From Yersinia aldovae ATCC 35236 (GTDB lineage: Bacteria > Pseudomonadota > Gammaproteobacteria > Enterobacterales > Enterobacteriaceae): a stretch of DNA of 64,000 nt. Shown in pieces: positions 19,852 to 28,805 of this stretch. Within the stretch, counting starts at the first letter, position 1; each line of letters opens with the position of its first letter. Below the pieces are notes generated by a model that made no database searches, was not told the DNA's origin, and saw only the letters and a program-made list of their open reading frames with translations. The translations under genes were made by a program, and so were the position numbers. Location: assembly GCF_000173735.1 (NCBI RefSeq), contig NZ_ACCB01000002.1, positions 62,001-126,000 of the forward strand. Direction: 5' to 3'.

Positions 19852-21282
19852 ATGTCAGATAAAAATAAATCACCAACATTCTATATTCACGATTATGAAA
19901 CCTTCGGTCAGCGCCCTGCATTAGACCGCCCGGCACAGTTTGCCGGGGTACGTACCGATTTGGATTTCAATATCATCGAAGAACCGCTGGTGGTTTACTG
20001 CGCCCCCGCAGATGACTACCTACCGCAGCCAGAAGCCGTGATGATAACCGGCATCACCCCGCAACATGCCTTAGCCAATGGGGTGAATGAAGCCGAGTTT
20101 GCCCGTCAAATCCATCAAGCTTTCAATGTGCCCGGTACCTGTATTCTTGGTTACAACAATATTCGTTTTGATGATGAAGTTAGTCGCAATATTTTCTACC
20201 GCAATTTTTATGACCCTTATGCCTACAGCTGGCAAGGGGGGAATTCTCGCTGGGACTTACTCGATGTGATGCGCGCCTGTTACGCCCTGCGCCCCGAGGG
20301 TATTGTCTGGCCGGAAAACGAAGAGGGTTTACCCAGTTTCAAATTGGAGCATTTGACCAAAGCCAATGGCGTTGAACACTTGCATGCCCATGATGCGATG
20401 TCTGATGTGTATGCCACTATCGCTATGGCAAAGCGGGTAAAACAGGCACAACCGCGGCTGTTTGATTATCTCTATCAGCACCGCAGTAAACACAAAATAA
20501 ACGCATTGATTGATATTGCAGATATGACACCGCTGGTTCATGTATCTGGCATGTTTGGTGCAGCTCGGGGTAACACCAGTTGGGTTGCGCCGTTGGCATG
20601 GCATCCTGAGAATAAAAATGCGGTGATAATGTGCGATCTGGCGGGTGATATGTCACCCCTGCTAGAGTTGGATAGCAATACACTGCGTGAGCGGCTCTAT
20701 ACTCGCCGCGATAAACTCGGAGCCCAAGATGCCGCCGTGCCCCTGAAACTGGTGCATATCAATAAATGCCCGGTGCTAGCGCCTGCGAAAACCCTGTTAC
20801 CGGAAAATGCCGAGCGTTTGGGCATTGATCGCCAACGTTGCCTGCAAAATTTGCAATTATTACGGCAAAATCCACAAGTGCGTGAAAAAGTGGTCGCCCT
20901 ATTTGCAGAGGCCGAGCCTTTTGCCGTTTCTGATGATGTGGACGCCCAGTTGTATAACGGTTTTTTCAGTGATGCAGACCGCGCCACCATGAAAATCATT
21001 TTACAAACTGAGCCAAAAAATCTGCCAGCACTTGATCTGACCTTCCAAGACCCACGGTTGGAAGCATTGTTATTCCGCTTCCGCGCACGTAATTATCCAA
21101 ATACGTTGACTGACAGTGAACAACAGCGCTGGTTAGAGCATCGTCGCGAAGCGCTTAATGCAGAAAAAGTGCAAGCCTATATGCTGCAACTGGAACAGTT
21201 TTATAACCAGTATGAGGATGATAAAGAGAAGCTGGCACTGCTGAAAGCCCTGTTTGACTATGCCAGAGATCTGGTGAGCTAA
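19852..21282 (+). CDS. sbcB: Exonuclease I (SbcB)
   Basis: This 476-residue enzyme degrades single-stranded DNA 3' to 5' in recombination and mismatch repair. The DEDDh nuclease motifs are visible: HDYETFG near the N-terminus, GYNNIRFDDE and HDAMSDVYATIAMAK. The C-terminal half matches the SH3-like and helical regions of E. coli exonuclease I (475 residues). The gene is convergent with plaP, as in E. coli when yeeDE is disregarded. No anomaly was seen. Confidence 0.97.
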   Translation: MSDKNKSPTFYIHDYETFGQRPALDRPAQFAGVRTDLDFNIIEEPLVVYCAPADDYLPQPEAVMITGITPQHALANGVNEAEFARQIHQAFNVPGTCILGYNNIRFDDEVSRNIFYRNFYDPYAYSWQGGNSRWDLLDVMRACYALRPEGIVWPENEEGLPSFKLEHLTKANGVEHLHAHDAMSDVYATIAMAKRVKQAQPRLFDYLYQHRSKHKINALIDIADMTPLVHVSGMFGAARGNTSWVAPLAWHPENKNAVIMCDLAGDMSPLLELDSNTLRERLYTRRDKLGAQDAAVPLKLVHINKCPVLAPAKTLLPENAERLGIDRQRCLQNLQLLRQNPQVREKVVALFAEAEPFAVSDDVDAQLYNGFFSDADRATMKIILQTEPKNLPALDLTFQDPRLEALLFRFRARNYPNTLTDSEQQRWLEHRREALNAEKVQAYMLQLEQFYNQYEDDKEKLALLKALFDYARDLVS

Positions 21283-21309
21283 CCTCATCATGATGATGCC
21301 TCAATAAAA

Positions 21310-21337
21310 AACGGAGCCATTTTCAGGCTCCGTTTGA
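21310..21337 (+). terminator. sbcB terminator hairpin
   Basis: ACGGAGCC at 21311-21318 pairs with GGCTCCGT across ATTTTCA; an A-run precedes and TT follows. It is the first of two nearly identical hairpins in the sbcB-plaP gap (the other is 21500-21526). Confidence 0.7.
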
Positions 21338-21379
21338 GGTTAATGACAAAGTGCCTGTAGTGGTGAAAACAGGCAGATC

Positions 21380-21444
21380 GTAAAGTCGCCGTAAACCCTT
21401 CCGTGGGGGCTAGACCCGCGCCTTCCCTGGCGCGGACGCTTTAC
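21380..21444. repeat. Palindromic intergenic repeat between sbcB and plaP
   Basis: The outer arms GTAAAGTCGCCG and CGGACGCTTTAC are imperfect inverted repeats. Inside are two smaller hairpins around CCCTTCCGTGGGGG and CGCGCCTTCCCTGGCGCG. The segment has the look of a mobile enterobacterial intergenic repeat with a multi-stem fold; I recall similar sequences in other Yersinia intergenic regions, but cannot confirm that here. Confidence 0.6.
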
Positions 21445-21498
21445 TATTCTACCTACCTTCACCTTGCAAGATCGAGTCCTCAGGGTTTGTCAGCAGTC

Positions 21499-21528
21499 TG
21501 AACGGAGCTATTTTCAGGCTCCGTTCTA
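21499..21528 (-). terminator. Second hairpin, likely plaP terminator
   Basis: GAACGGAGCTATTTTCAGGCTCCGTTC is a stem-loop that differs from the one at 21311 by only two bases over about 25. On the minus strand it follows the plaP stop. It lacks a clear U-run on that strand, so termination strength is uncertain. Confidence 0.5.
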
Positions 21529-21555
21529 GTCAACTATCACTTAATAGCAACACAG

Positions 21556-22944
21556 TTACTGTGCCAGTTCGCCATTAAACTGTGGCAGTGCCTGACGGAA
21601 TGCACGGGTTTTCCAGACCATATAAAGCAAGCCAATTGCACCCCACACCAAGCCCAGCGTCATTGAGCTACTTTCCAGGTTCATCCACAGCACACCAACC
21701 GTTCCTGCACCAATCATAGGCAGAATCAGGTAGCTGAAATGATCCTTGAACGACTTGTTACGGCGTTCACGGATATAGAACTGTGAAATCACCGACAGGT
21801 TAACGAAAGTAAAGGCCACCAGCGCGCCGAAGTTAATCAATGCCGTTGCCGTCACCAAGTCAAACGAAATAGCAGACAATGCGACGCCGCCCACCAGCAG
21901 TACGTTGATTGCCGGGGTACGCCATTTCGGATGCACGTAACCAAACACTTTCTCCGGGAATACGCCGTCGCGCCCCATCACATACAGTAGACGCGAAACA
22001 CCGGCGTGTGCGGCCATACCTGATGCCAATACGGTGACACAGGAGAAGCACAGAATAACTGACTGGAAGAATTTACCCGCAACAAACAACATGATTTCCG
22101 GCTGCGACGCATCAGGATCTGTGAAGCGTGAAATGTCCGGGAAATAGAGTTGCAGGAAATAAGACACCACAATAAAGATCACGCCGCCAATCAATGCCGT
22201 CAAGAAAATCGCTTTCGGGATCACTTTACCGGCATTCGGGGTTTCTTCAGACAGCGAACTGATGCCATCGAAACCCAGGAATGAGAAGCACAGTATCGTG
22301 GCCCCGGTTATCATCGGCACCAAATGGGCATTTTCAGAATAGAACGGACGTGGGCTAACCAATGTACCCGCACCTTCCCCCTGATAAACACCGTGAATCA
22401 GCAACCCCATGAAGACCACCATGATAGCCACCTGAACCACAACAATAACCGAGTTCAAGTTGGCGACCACATTGATGCCACGCAGGTTGAACAGCGTCAT
22501 TAGGCTGACCAGCGCGCCAACAAAAATCCACGATGGCACACCAGGGAAAATCGCTTCGAGATAAATTTTCGCCAACAGAATGTTAATCATCGGCATGAAC
22601 AGATAGTCCAGCAATGATGACCAACCCACCATAAAGCCAACATTGGGGCTAATGGATTTCTGGGCATAGGTATAGGCCGAACCCGCAGACGGGAAGCGTT
22701 TAACCAATTTGCCATAGCTGATGGCAGTGAATAGCACCGCTATCAACGCAATGGCGTAAGAAGTCGCGACGTGACCATCGGTCAGGCCGGAAACGATGCC
22801 AAAAGTATCGAAAATGGTCATTGGCTGTAAATAAGCCAACCCCATCATCACAACTTGTACCAACGTCAGTGTTTTTCTAAGTTGAACACGGTTATTGGTG
22901 CCAGTTTGATTGGTGCCGACTGCAACAGTTGCATTATGCGTCAT
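21556..22944 (-). CDS. plaP: PlaP, low-affinity putrescine importer
   Basis: This 462-residue amino acid-polyamine-organocation transporter has about twelve hydrophobic segments. It is very close to E. coli PlaP (YeeF) along its length, with ELRKTLTL-like [51 protein letters not shown] and a [16 protein letters not shown] loop. It imports putrescine by proton symport. The N-terminus is about ten residues longer than in E. coli. The start overlaps, by 11 bases, the end of a leader ORF with a good ribosome site, which suggests coupled translation. Confidence 0.93.
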   Translation of the reverse strand: MTHNATVAVGTNQTGTNNRVQLRKTLTLVQVVMMGLAYLQPMTIFDTFGIVSGLTDGHVATSYAIALIAVLFTAISYGKLVKRFPSAGSAYTYAQKSISPNVGFMVGWSSLLDYLFMPMINILLAKIYLEAIFPGVPSWIFVGALVSLMTLFNLRGINVVANLNSVIVVVQVAIMVVFMGLLIHGVYQGEGAGTLVSPRPFYSENAHLVPMITGATILCFSFLGFDGISSLSEETPNAGKVIPKAIFLTALIGGVIFIVVSYFLQLYFPDISRFTDPDASQPEIMLFVAGKFFQSVILCFSCVTVLASGMAAHAGVSRLLYVMGRDGVFPEKVFGYVHPKWRTPAINVLLVGGVALSAISFDLVTATALINFGALVAFTFVNLSVISQFYIRERRNKSFKDHFSYLILPMIGAGTVGVLWMNLESSSMTLGLVWGAIGLLYMVWKTRAFRQALPQFNGELAQ

Positions 22945-23149
22945 GATTCAGCCTCCCCATACCTTTAACCCAATTTGCAAGTCTAGCTCGCAGGTCAAAG
23001 GTGACGGGGAAACTTCGTATCTGCCTGGGATACGTAAGTGGGGAAACGAGAGCGGTGAAACGGGTATGTGCCATACCTGTTGCGCCATAATCGCTGCATG
23101 TGCAGCGCATACCGGTGGGCACCGGTGCCAGTGTGAATAATTGCCCCAT
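22934..23149 (-). CDS. Putative 71-codon leader ORF overlapping plaP
   Basis: An ATG at 23149 is preceded by GAGGAAAG at ideal spacing and opens a 71-codon frame that ends at 22934, inside plaP. The product ([16 protein letters not shown] at the start, [10 protein letters not shown] at the end) has no motif I recognise. The stretch contains a CGCTGCA-TG-TGCAGCG palindrome (23092-23107) and GC-rich hairpins. It could be an upstream regulatory peptide for putrescine transport, or a chance frame in a structured leader. There is no homology evidence. Confidence 0.35.
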   Translation of the reverse strand: MGQLFTLAPVPTGMRCTCSDYGATGMAHTRFTALVSPLTYPRQIRSFPVTFDLRARLANWVKGMGRLNHDA

Positions 23150-23256
23150 CTTTCTTTCCTCATAACGGCGATTTTCGTATGTGAATAATCGCTCGCGAAC
23201 CTGTTTATCTATCCGGATCGTTGTCCGGCCTCTTGGGTTTGTGAAAACACGAATGC

Positions 23257-23291
23257 AAAAAAATAACCGACGCGTTTAAACGTCGGTTATT
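23257..23291 (-). terminator. hcxA terminator
   Basis: On the minus strand AATAACCGACG pairs with CGTCGGTTATT around a short loop and is followed by a run of seven T. It lies about 110 bases past the hcxA stop and upstream of the plaP leader, separating the two units. Confidence 0.88.
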
Positions 23292-23398
23292 GCATGGCGC
23301 GTATTTTGCCCTAACTTGGGAGCAAAAAACAAGATGTTAAACCGCTTGAAACAATATTCTTATGGCAGTTTGATCTAAACGGCTCTTTCCAGGCTGTA

Positions 23399-24490
23399 TC
23401 AGCGCTGAGCGGCAGTTTCTACCCGCTCAATCGCTGCCCACATTTTGTCTGAATTCAGCTCAACGGGCAGATAATGAATTGACTCACTCGGCTTCAGAAT
23501 TCGGCCAATCACTAGCTCAATGACAGCACGGTCATTAATATCAACATTCAATGCCGCCAGATGTGTCGGTAGGCCCAATTGATTAAATGCCACAATCAGG
23601 GATTGCAAGGCTTCATCCTGCTCCAACAAGGCGGTCTGAACCAATATCCCATAGGCGACTTTGGTGCCATGCAAAAAATGTTCAGTTTGCGGCAATAGCG
23701 TCAAACCGTTATGTACCGCATGAGCAGCCGCCACGCGGGTATAGCGCTCGCCCAACCCGCCAACCATGCCACCACCGGCAATAATCGCATCAGCCACATC
23801 GAGGAAATCTTGCGTCAGTTCACCCTGCTTCACCGCTTGCAATGCGGCTTCACTCTGTTTGAGCAACACATTGCGAATCTCCAAAGCAACCTGTAACCCC
23901 AAACGGACTGTCAAAGATAACGTTTCCGGTTGCGGGCTAAGAACCCCCGCCTCGTACCATTTCGCCAGGGTATCGCCAATCCCGGCCAGCAGATATTCCA
24001 CCGGTGCCCGTAAAATAATGCGTGGCTCGACTAATACTAAGTGATTGGCATCTTTGAAAATTTCAAAATTCAGTGCTTGTCCGGCATCATTGTACCAAAC
24101 GGAAAGCGGAGTCCAGGCCGCACAGGTTGCGGCAATAGTGGGAATCGCCACTACTGGCAAACCCAGTTTACGTGCCACCACCTTTGCTGTATCTAATACC
24201 GCCCCGCCGCCAATGCCTATCACGACTTGGCGATCACTGCCCGCCGCGCTCACCAAATCAGCCACAGTAGATTCACTGCAATGGGTCGAAAATGACGCGC
24301 GCACCGCCTGAGGGCGGTTAAATTCTGCTGGCAGATAATCAATAGCTGCGGCCAAAGCGCGCTCTCCATAGATCCACAGCGCATTTTCCAGTACCGCCTG
24401 AGGATAAAACTCACTCAGTTTGTCGATAGCGCCGGGAAAAGAAAAATAGTTGGCAGGCCCCACCTGCACTCGGATTGCGTTCGTGCTCAT
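23399..24490 (-). CDS. hcxA: HcxA-like hydroxycarboxylate dehydrogenase (YbdH family)
   Basis: This 363-residue iron-containing alcohol dehydrogenase of the GldA branch is very similar to E. coli HcxA/YbdH. Landmarks include VGPANYFSFPG at the start, GIGGGAVLDTAK for NAD(P) binding, IPTIAATCAAWTPLSVWYND, and histidines in RVAAAHAVHNGL and HFLHGTKVAYG that bind the metal. E. coli HcxA reduces 2-oxo acids such as 2-oxobutyrate and 2-oxoglutarate. In this genome the gene sits apart from its E. coli context and divergent from a sugar ABC ATPase gene. It may share that unit's regulation; its local role is unproven. Confidence 0.88.
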   Translation of the reverse strand: MSTNAIRVQVGPANYFSFPGAIDKLSEFYPQAVLENALWIYGERALAAAIDYLPAEFNRPQAVRASFSTHCSESTVADLVSAAGSDRQVVIGIGGGAVLDTAKVVARKLGLPVVAIPTIAATCAAWTPLSVWYNDAGQALNFEIFKDANHLVLVEPRIILRAPVEYLLAGIGDTLAKWYEAGVLSPQPETLSLTVRLGLQVALEIRNVLLKQSEAALQAVKQGELTQDFLDVADAIIAGGGMVGGLGERYTRVAAAHAVHNGLTLLPQTEHFLHGTKVAYGILVQTALLEQDEALQSLIVAFNQLGLPTHLAALNVDINDRAVIELVIGRILKPSESIHYLPVELNSDKMWAAIERVETAAQR

Positions 24491-24709
24491 GCCCCTATCC
24501 CTTTTAACTCATTATTTATTTTAAGTTGTGATGTCATCTGCGTTTTCCCATCTTAAGGGCATACTTATCATTGTTTAATAACTTTTTGATATACCTTAAC
24601 TATTTTAGTTTGTTGCGAATAATAGAAACTATGTTAAAAAAGAATGATATCAGCAGCATTATTGACTGCCTGTTTCGTTACAATCTTTTATAGGGCAGTC
24701 ATCGAAATT

Positions 24710-26221
24710 ATGTCTACCATCACTCCCGCCCGCCTTGAGATGCGAAATATCTCTATCTCGTTTTCTGGATTTCATGCCCTACAACAAGTTGATTTCACAC
24801 TGGAAGGTGGTTCGGCTCATGCATTAGTCGGTGCTAATGGTGCGGGTAAATCGACCTTGATGGCGATCCTCTCCGGCGCTCACAGTCACTATCGTGGTGA
24901 GATCTTCATTGATGGTCAGCAGGTAGATATTCACTCACCCCGTCAGGCAAAACAGCATGGTATTCATGTGGTTCAGCAAGAAGTTGATGTTGCGCTGGTT
25001 CCAACTCTGTCGGTAGCAGAAAATATTATGCTGGATACGCTGGCTGAACAGGGGCACCTGTTTAACTGGCCGCAATTGTACCGTCAGGCAGGAGCGCTAC
25101 TCGAGCAACTCGATCTCAAATTGAATGTGCGCCAGCGCCTGGAATCCTGCACATTAGCCGAAAAGCAGCAGGTGCTGTTGGCCCGCGCCCTTTCCCATCA
25201 ATGCCGTTTTCTGATTCTGGATGAGCCTACCGCGCCACTGGATCAAGAAGAGAGTGCGTGTTTGTTTACAGTGGTTCGCCGCCTGCAATCCGAAGGGATA
25301 GCCATCGTTTTCATTTCGCATCGCATTCATGAATTGCGGGAAGTTTGTGATCAATTGACCGTATTACGCGATGGCCGCAAGGTCAGCCATGATGCAATGG
25401 GTGACCTGAGTGGTGAACAAATTGTCGAAAAAATGCTCGGTCATACCTTGGATGATATTTACCCCCCTCGACGAACCGCTTCCAGTAACAAAACCTTATT
25501 GTCCGTTAAGGGGTTACATGACCAACACAAGTTACGCGATATCTCCCTGACATTACATGAAGGGGAAATATTAGGGATTGCCGGCTTAGCTGGCGCGGGT
25601 AAAACCGAATTGTGCAAAGCCTTGTTTGGCGCCACGCCGAGCCGGGTTGATCAGGGTGAATTACAGGGTAAACCGTGGAAACCACGTTCGCCAGACCGCT
25701 CCGTCGCGCAGGGGTTGGCTTTGGTGCCAGAAGAACGACGTAAAGAAGGCATTTTTATCCACGAAGGTATCCCGATGAACCTGAGTGTGGCCGCTGATGA
25801 CAGCTTTTCGCGCTGGAGTATTTTTAGCCGTCGCCAGGAGTTGAGTTGGGCCAAAGAGATCATTCAGAGACTGGGAGTCCGCACCTCATCGCCGCAACAA
25901 AAACTGGCCCGTTTATCGGGGGGAAATCAGCAAAAAGTGGCGATAGGCAAGTGGCTGCGCGGGAATGCCCAAGTGCTGATTTTTGATGAGCCAACCAAAG
26001 GGGTGGATATCAAAGCCAAACAGGATCTATTCAATCTGATTGATGGGTTAGCGCAGCAGGGAAAAGGTATTATTTATGCTTCCGGTGAATTCTCTGAATT
26101 AGTCGGTTTATGCTCTCGTATCTGTGTGTTGTGGGATGGGCGTATTGTGGCGGAACTGAATGCCGCCGATGTCGATGAAGAAACATTATTACTATTTTCA
26201 ACCGGAGGAACCCCTCAGTGA
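24710..26221 (+). CDS. Sugar ABC transporter ATP-binding protein (binding-protein-less cluster)
   Basis: The protein (503 residues from 24710) has two nucleotide-binding domains, as in RbsA/XylG. The first has Walker A GANGAGKST and Walker B FLILDEPTA. The second has GLAGAGKTE, the signature RLSGGNQQK and LIFDEPTKGVD. The ATG at 24710 is chosen because residues before it in the longer frame (from 24644) are hydrophobic and unlike the family. It overlaps the permease gene by 4 bases (GTGAG). No periplasmic binding protein is encoded beside it, which is unusual for an importer of this class. Confidence 0.9.
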   Translation: MSTITPARLEMRNISISFSGFHALQQVDFTLEGGSAHALVGANGAGKSTLMAILSGAHSHYRGEIFIDGQQVDIHSPRQAKQHGIHVVQQEVDVALVPTLSVAENIMLDTLAEQGHLFNWPQLYRQAGALLEQLDLKLNVRQRLESCTLAEKQQVLLARALSHQCRFLILDEPTAPLDQEESACLFTVVRRLQSEGIAIVFISHRIHELREVCDQLTVLRDGRKVSHDAMGDLSGEQIVEKMLGHTLDDIYPPRRTASSNKTLLSVKGLHDQHKLRDISLTLHEGEILGIAGLAGAGKTELCKALFGATPSRVDQGELQGKPWKPRSPDRSVAQGLALVPEERRKEGIFIHEGIPMNLSVAADDSFSRWSIFSRRQELSWAKEIIQRLGVRTSSPQQKLARLSGGNQQKVAIGKWLRGNAQVLIFDEPTKGVDIKAKQDLFNLIDGLAQQGKGIIYASGEFSELVGLCSRICVLWDGRIVAELNAADVDEETLLLFSTGGTPQ

Positions 26222-27216
26222 GTAAAGAAATACCCCTGCCAGACGCGCAGCCGTGGCGTCACCAGTTGTTTGATTTTCTCTACAAATGGGGGATGTTACT
26301 CACCGTTGTGGCGCTAATCGCGTTATTTGGGCTAGCCTCAGACAATTTTCTTGATCCCAACAATATCATCAACATTTTACGCTCCATTGCCATTGTGACG
26401 GTGATTGCCATCGGCGTGTCGATTTCCCTGTCGATTGGCGGCTTTGACTTATCGGTCGGTTCCACCGCGTCGCTGGCGAATGCCATCGTCGTATCGCTGT
26501 TTGTCTGGTACGGGTTTGGCACGACCGGAGCCATCATCCTGACCTTGCTTATTTGTACTCTGGTGGGGCTGTTTAATGCCTTTCTGATTGTGGTGCTGAA
26601 AATCCCCGATATGCTGGCAACCCTGGCCAGCCTGTTTGTGATTCAGGGCGTGGCCATGACGTACAGCTATGGCGGCTCTATCACGCAGAATATGCTGCTA
26701 CCCAGCGGCGATATGGCGGAGGGCGTCATTCCTGAGATGTTTTCAGCACTGGGTCAAGTGCCGGTGATCGTGCTTATTATGTTGGCGGTAACAATTGTAG
26801 TGCAGTTGTATTTGTCGCTGACCAAACATGGCCGTCGGATGTATGCCATCGGAGGGAATCCGGAAGCGGCGCGTTTGGCGGGCATTCGAACTGTGCGTTA
26901 TCGGGTGCTGGCTTATGTATTGTCATCTCTGCTGGCGGCACTGGGTGGGATTTTACTGGCATCGAGGATTGGCTCGTCACAAGTCAATGCTGGCGGCGGC
27001 TATCTGATGGATGCCGTGGCAGCAGCCTATATTGGCTTTTCACTCGCCGGTTCCGGCAAACCCAATGCCTTCGGCACCTTAATTGGTGCGATTATCCTTG
27101 GTGTGCTGCAAAACGGGCTGGTGATGCTGTCAGTGCCTTACTACGCGATGGATATTATCAAAGGATTGGTTCTGGCGATGGCGCTGGCGTTGACCTATAT
27201 TCATCAGAAGCGGTGA
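26218..27216 (+). CDS. Sugar ABC transporter permease (RbsC family)
   Basis: The start is a GTG at 26218 overlapping the ATPase stop. The 332-residue protein has about ten membrane segments and family motifs ISLSIGGFDLSVGS, YAIGGNPEAARLAGI and AYIGFSLAGSGKPN. A single permease is expected to form a homodimer. The binding protein is missing locally; the orphan periplasmic protein at 51604-52680 is one candidate partner. A palindromic repeat follows. Confidence 0.9.
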   Translation: MSKEIPLPDAQPWRHQLFDFLYKWGMLLTVVALIALFGLASDNFLDPNNIINILRSIAIVTVIAIGVSISLSIGGFDLSVGSTASLANAIVVSLFVWYGFGTTGAIILTLLICTLVGLFNAFLIVVLKIPDMLATLASLFVIQGVAMTYSYGGSITQNMLLPSGDMAEGVIPEMFSALGQVPVIVLIMLAVTIVVQLYLSLTKHGRRMYAIGGNPEAARLAGIRTVRYRVLAYVLSSLLAALGGILLASRIGSSQVNAGGGYLMDAVAAAYIGFSLAGSGKPNAFGTLIGAIILGVLQNGLVMLSVPYYAMDIIKGLVLAMALALTYIHQKR

Positions 27217-27304
27217 TTGGGTGCGAAATAAGTGAGTGAAAGGATGAGCCGCGCCTAGGGAGGGCCTTCTTATATTTGATGTTTATTTCGAATGTTTTAT
27301 CGAC

Positions 27305-27436
27305 TCATACATTCGAGGCGTAGCGAGCGAAGTCAGACTGAGTGCGTACAGCGCGCAGTACCCGAAGCGTACACGTAGTACGTGAGGAGTACGAGCACTG
27401 CACAATCTCAGTATGACAACGCGCAGTAGCCGATAA
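27305..27436. repeat. Yersinia-type intergenic palindromic repeat (copy A)
   Basis: A segment of about 130 bp with GAGGCGTAGCGAGCGAAGTC at one end, CGAAGCGTACACGTAGTACGTGAGGA in the middle and CGCGCAGTAGCCG at the other end. A clearly related copy is at 36095-36224. The layout resembles the miniature palindromic elements reported in yersiniae (possibly the YPAL type; not verified). It lies between the convergent permease and yeeZ genes. Confidence 0.6.
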
Positions 27437-27441
27437 GATAA

Positions 27442-28269
27442 TTAATTCAAAGGCATTCTTGCCGGGTCTGGATATTGATACTCGAACCCCAACTCACTGC
27501 AAATCTTACTGCCATCAATCTCGCGTGGTGCTTCCTCAGCCTCTTCTGGTGCAAACTCAGGTGGTGTCAGTTGTAACGCGCGTGCGCACTCAGGGTAAAA
27601 ATCGCGTTTGCGCGGATGGGCTGGCGCGCACAGGTTATAAATATGGCCGCCTCTGGGCAGATTGAGCAGTAACTCGATGGCGGAGATGACATCTTCCTGA
27701 TGCACCAAATTAACGCCCTGCGAACCACCTTTTACATTGGTTTTACCCGCAAGGAAACGGCCCGGATGGCGCTCCGCCCCCACCAGCCCCGCCAGACGTA
27801 AAATATCCACCGAGGTATTGGGTAATTTGTGCAACCAGAGTTCGAGTTCTGCCAGCGTTTTTCCCGCCGTGGTCACCGGTTGTAGGGGGGAGTTTTCTTT
27901 GATTCGGCCACGGGTTTCGCCATAAACCGAGGTAGAACTGGTAAAAATAATACGCGGCACACCGAACGCTAATGCACTGTCGACTACCATCTGCACCGCT
28001 TGAAAATACTGTGCGCTACCGTCAGTTGTGCGACTGGCGGGCAAAGTGATAACCAGTGCATCCACCGTCATTAACTGTTCTAAGTCATCCGGGTCGCAAA
28101 TCAGCTCCGGCGTCAGTTGCAGTTGATAGCAATTAATCCCGCTCATTCTGGCAGCTTCAACGCCATCTGGCGTAGTCTTACTTCCAACAACCTGCACACC
28201 ACGGCGGACCAATGATTGCGCCAATGGCATTCCCAGCCAGCCCAAACCAATAATAGCTATTTTTTTCAT
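27442..28269 (-). CDS. yeeZ: YeeZ, NAD-dependent epimerase/dehydratase-like protein
   Basis: The 275-residue protein has an N-terminal nucleotide-binding motif (IAIIGLGWLGMPLAQSL) and SDR features (ALVITLPAS, IIFTSSTSVYGETRG, LAGLVGAERHPGR). It is close to E. coli YeeZ in sequence and length (274). The substrate is unknown. The ATG at 28269 gives the family N-terminus; an upstream in-frame start at 28311 adds 14 unsupported residues. As in E. coli it is divergent from the his leader. Confidence 0.9.
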   Translation of the reverse strand: MKKIAIIGLGWLGMPLAQSLVRRGVQVVGSKTTPDGVEAARMSGINCYQLQLTPELICDPDDLEQLMTVDALVITLPASRTTDGSAQYFQAVQMVVDSALAFGVPRIIFTSSTSVYGETRGRIKENSPLQPVTTAGKTLAELELWLHKLPNTSVDILRLAGLVGAERHPGRFLAGKTNVKGGSQGVNLVHQEDVISAIELLLNLPRGGHIYNLCAPAHPRKRDFYPECARALQLTPPEFAPEEAEEAPREIDGSKICSELGFEYQYPDPARMPLN

Positions 28270-28311
28270 CTCAATTACCCTCGACCGGTTCATACCGACA
28301 ACCCACTCCAT

Positions 28312-28619
28312 ACTAATAATCTACGCCAACCAATGTCACCTAACAATTACTCGAGATTATGCGCGTATTTTTATTTGTCGGTGTAATGACTATACGTAAC
28401 AATTTCCTGCTTAAACTGACAAAAAATTGAGAGATAACCGCTGAAAAGAAAACGATTGCTGGTCGATAAACCGCAGCTTGTCACCATGAAATAAAGCCGT
28501 CAGGTGAAAAAAAGGTTGCGCGCTACCTGCAGGATGGTTTACGTTGATTGACAGAAATTATGACACGTCACAAATATGGCTATTTGATTATGTCAGAAAG
28601 CCCAAACAGAGAAACAACT
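28312..28619. promoter_or_regulatory. yeeZ-his intergenic region
   Basis: A 308-bp gene-free stretch between the divergent yeeZ and the his leader. It must contain both promoters; I did not assign -35/-10 boxes with confidence. No repeat or other gene was seen. Confidence 0.5.
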
Positions 28620-28667
28620 ATGAATAGCGTTCAATTTAATCACCATCATCACCATCATCCTGACTAG
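28620..28667 (+). CDS. hisL: HisL, his operon leader peptide
   Basis: The leader peptide is MNSVQFNHHHHHHPD (15 residues), with six consecutive histidine codons, one fewer than in E. coli. Stalling at these codons when charged tRNA-His is scarce allows an antiterminator to form and the his genes to be transcribed. It is too short for routine gene finding. The attenuator hairpin at 28739-28771 completes the control element. Confidence 0.96.
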   Translation: MNSVQFNHHHHHHPD

Positions 28668-28738
28668 TCTTGCAGGCCGATGTGTGCTGGGAGACGGTTA
28701 ACGAATCTTCCAGGTGGCGCTAGAACGCAATAGAGAAA

Positions 28739-28771
28739 GCCCTCGGAAGATTATCTTCCGAGGGCTTTTTT
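28739..28771 (+). terminator. his attenuator terminator
   Basis: GCCCTCGGAAGATTATCTTCCGAGGGC forms a strong GC-rich hairpin followed by six T. It lies between hisL and hisG, at the expected site of the his attenuator. Sequence at 28670-28735 should supply the competing pairing segments. Confidence 0.95.
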
Positions 28772-28805
28772 GTTGCTCATTATTTTATAGATTAAGAGGA
28801 TTACC

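Noticed and set aside
22948-23163. Second leader frame upstream of plaP (starts MRKERW)
   Set aside because: It overlaps the 71-codon frame in another phase and does not reach plaP. The frame with the GAGGAAAG site is the better candidate.
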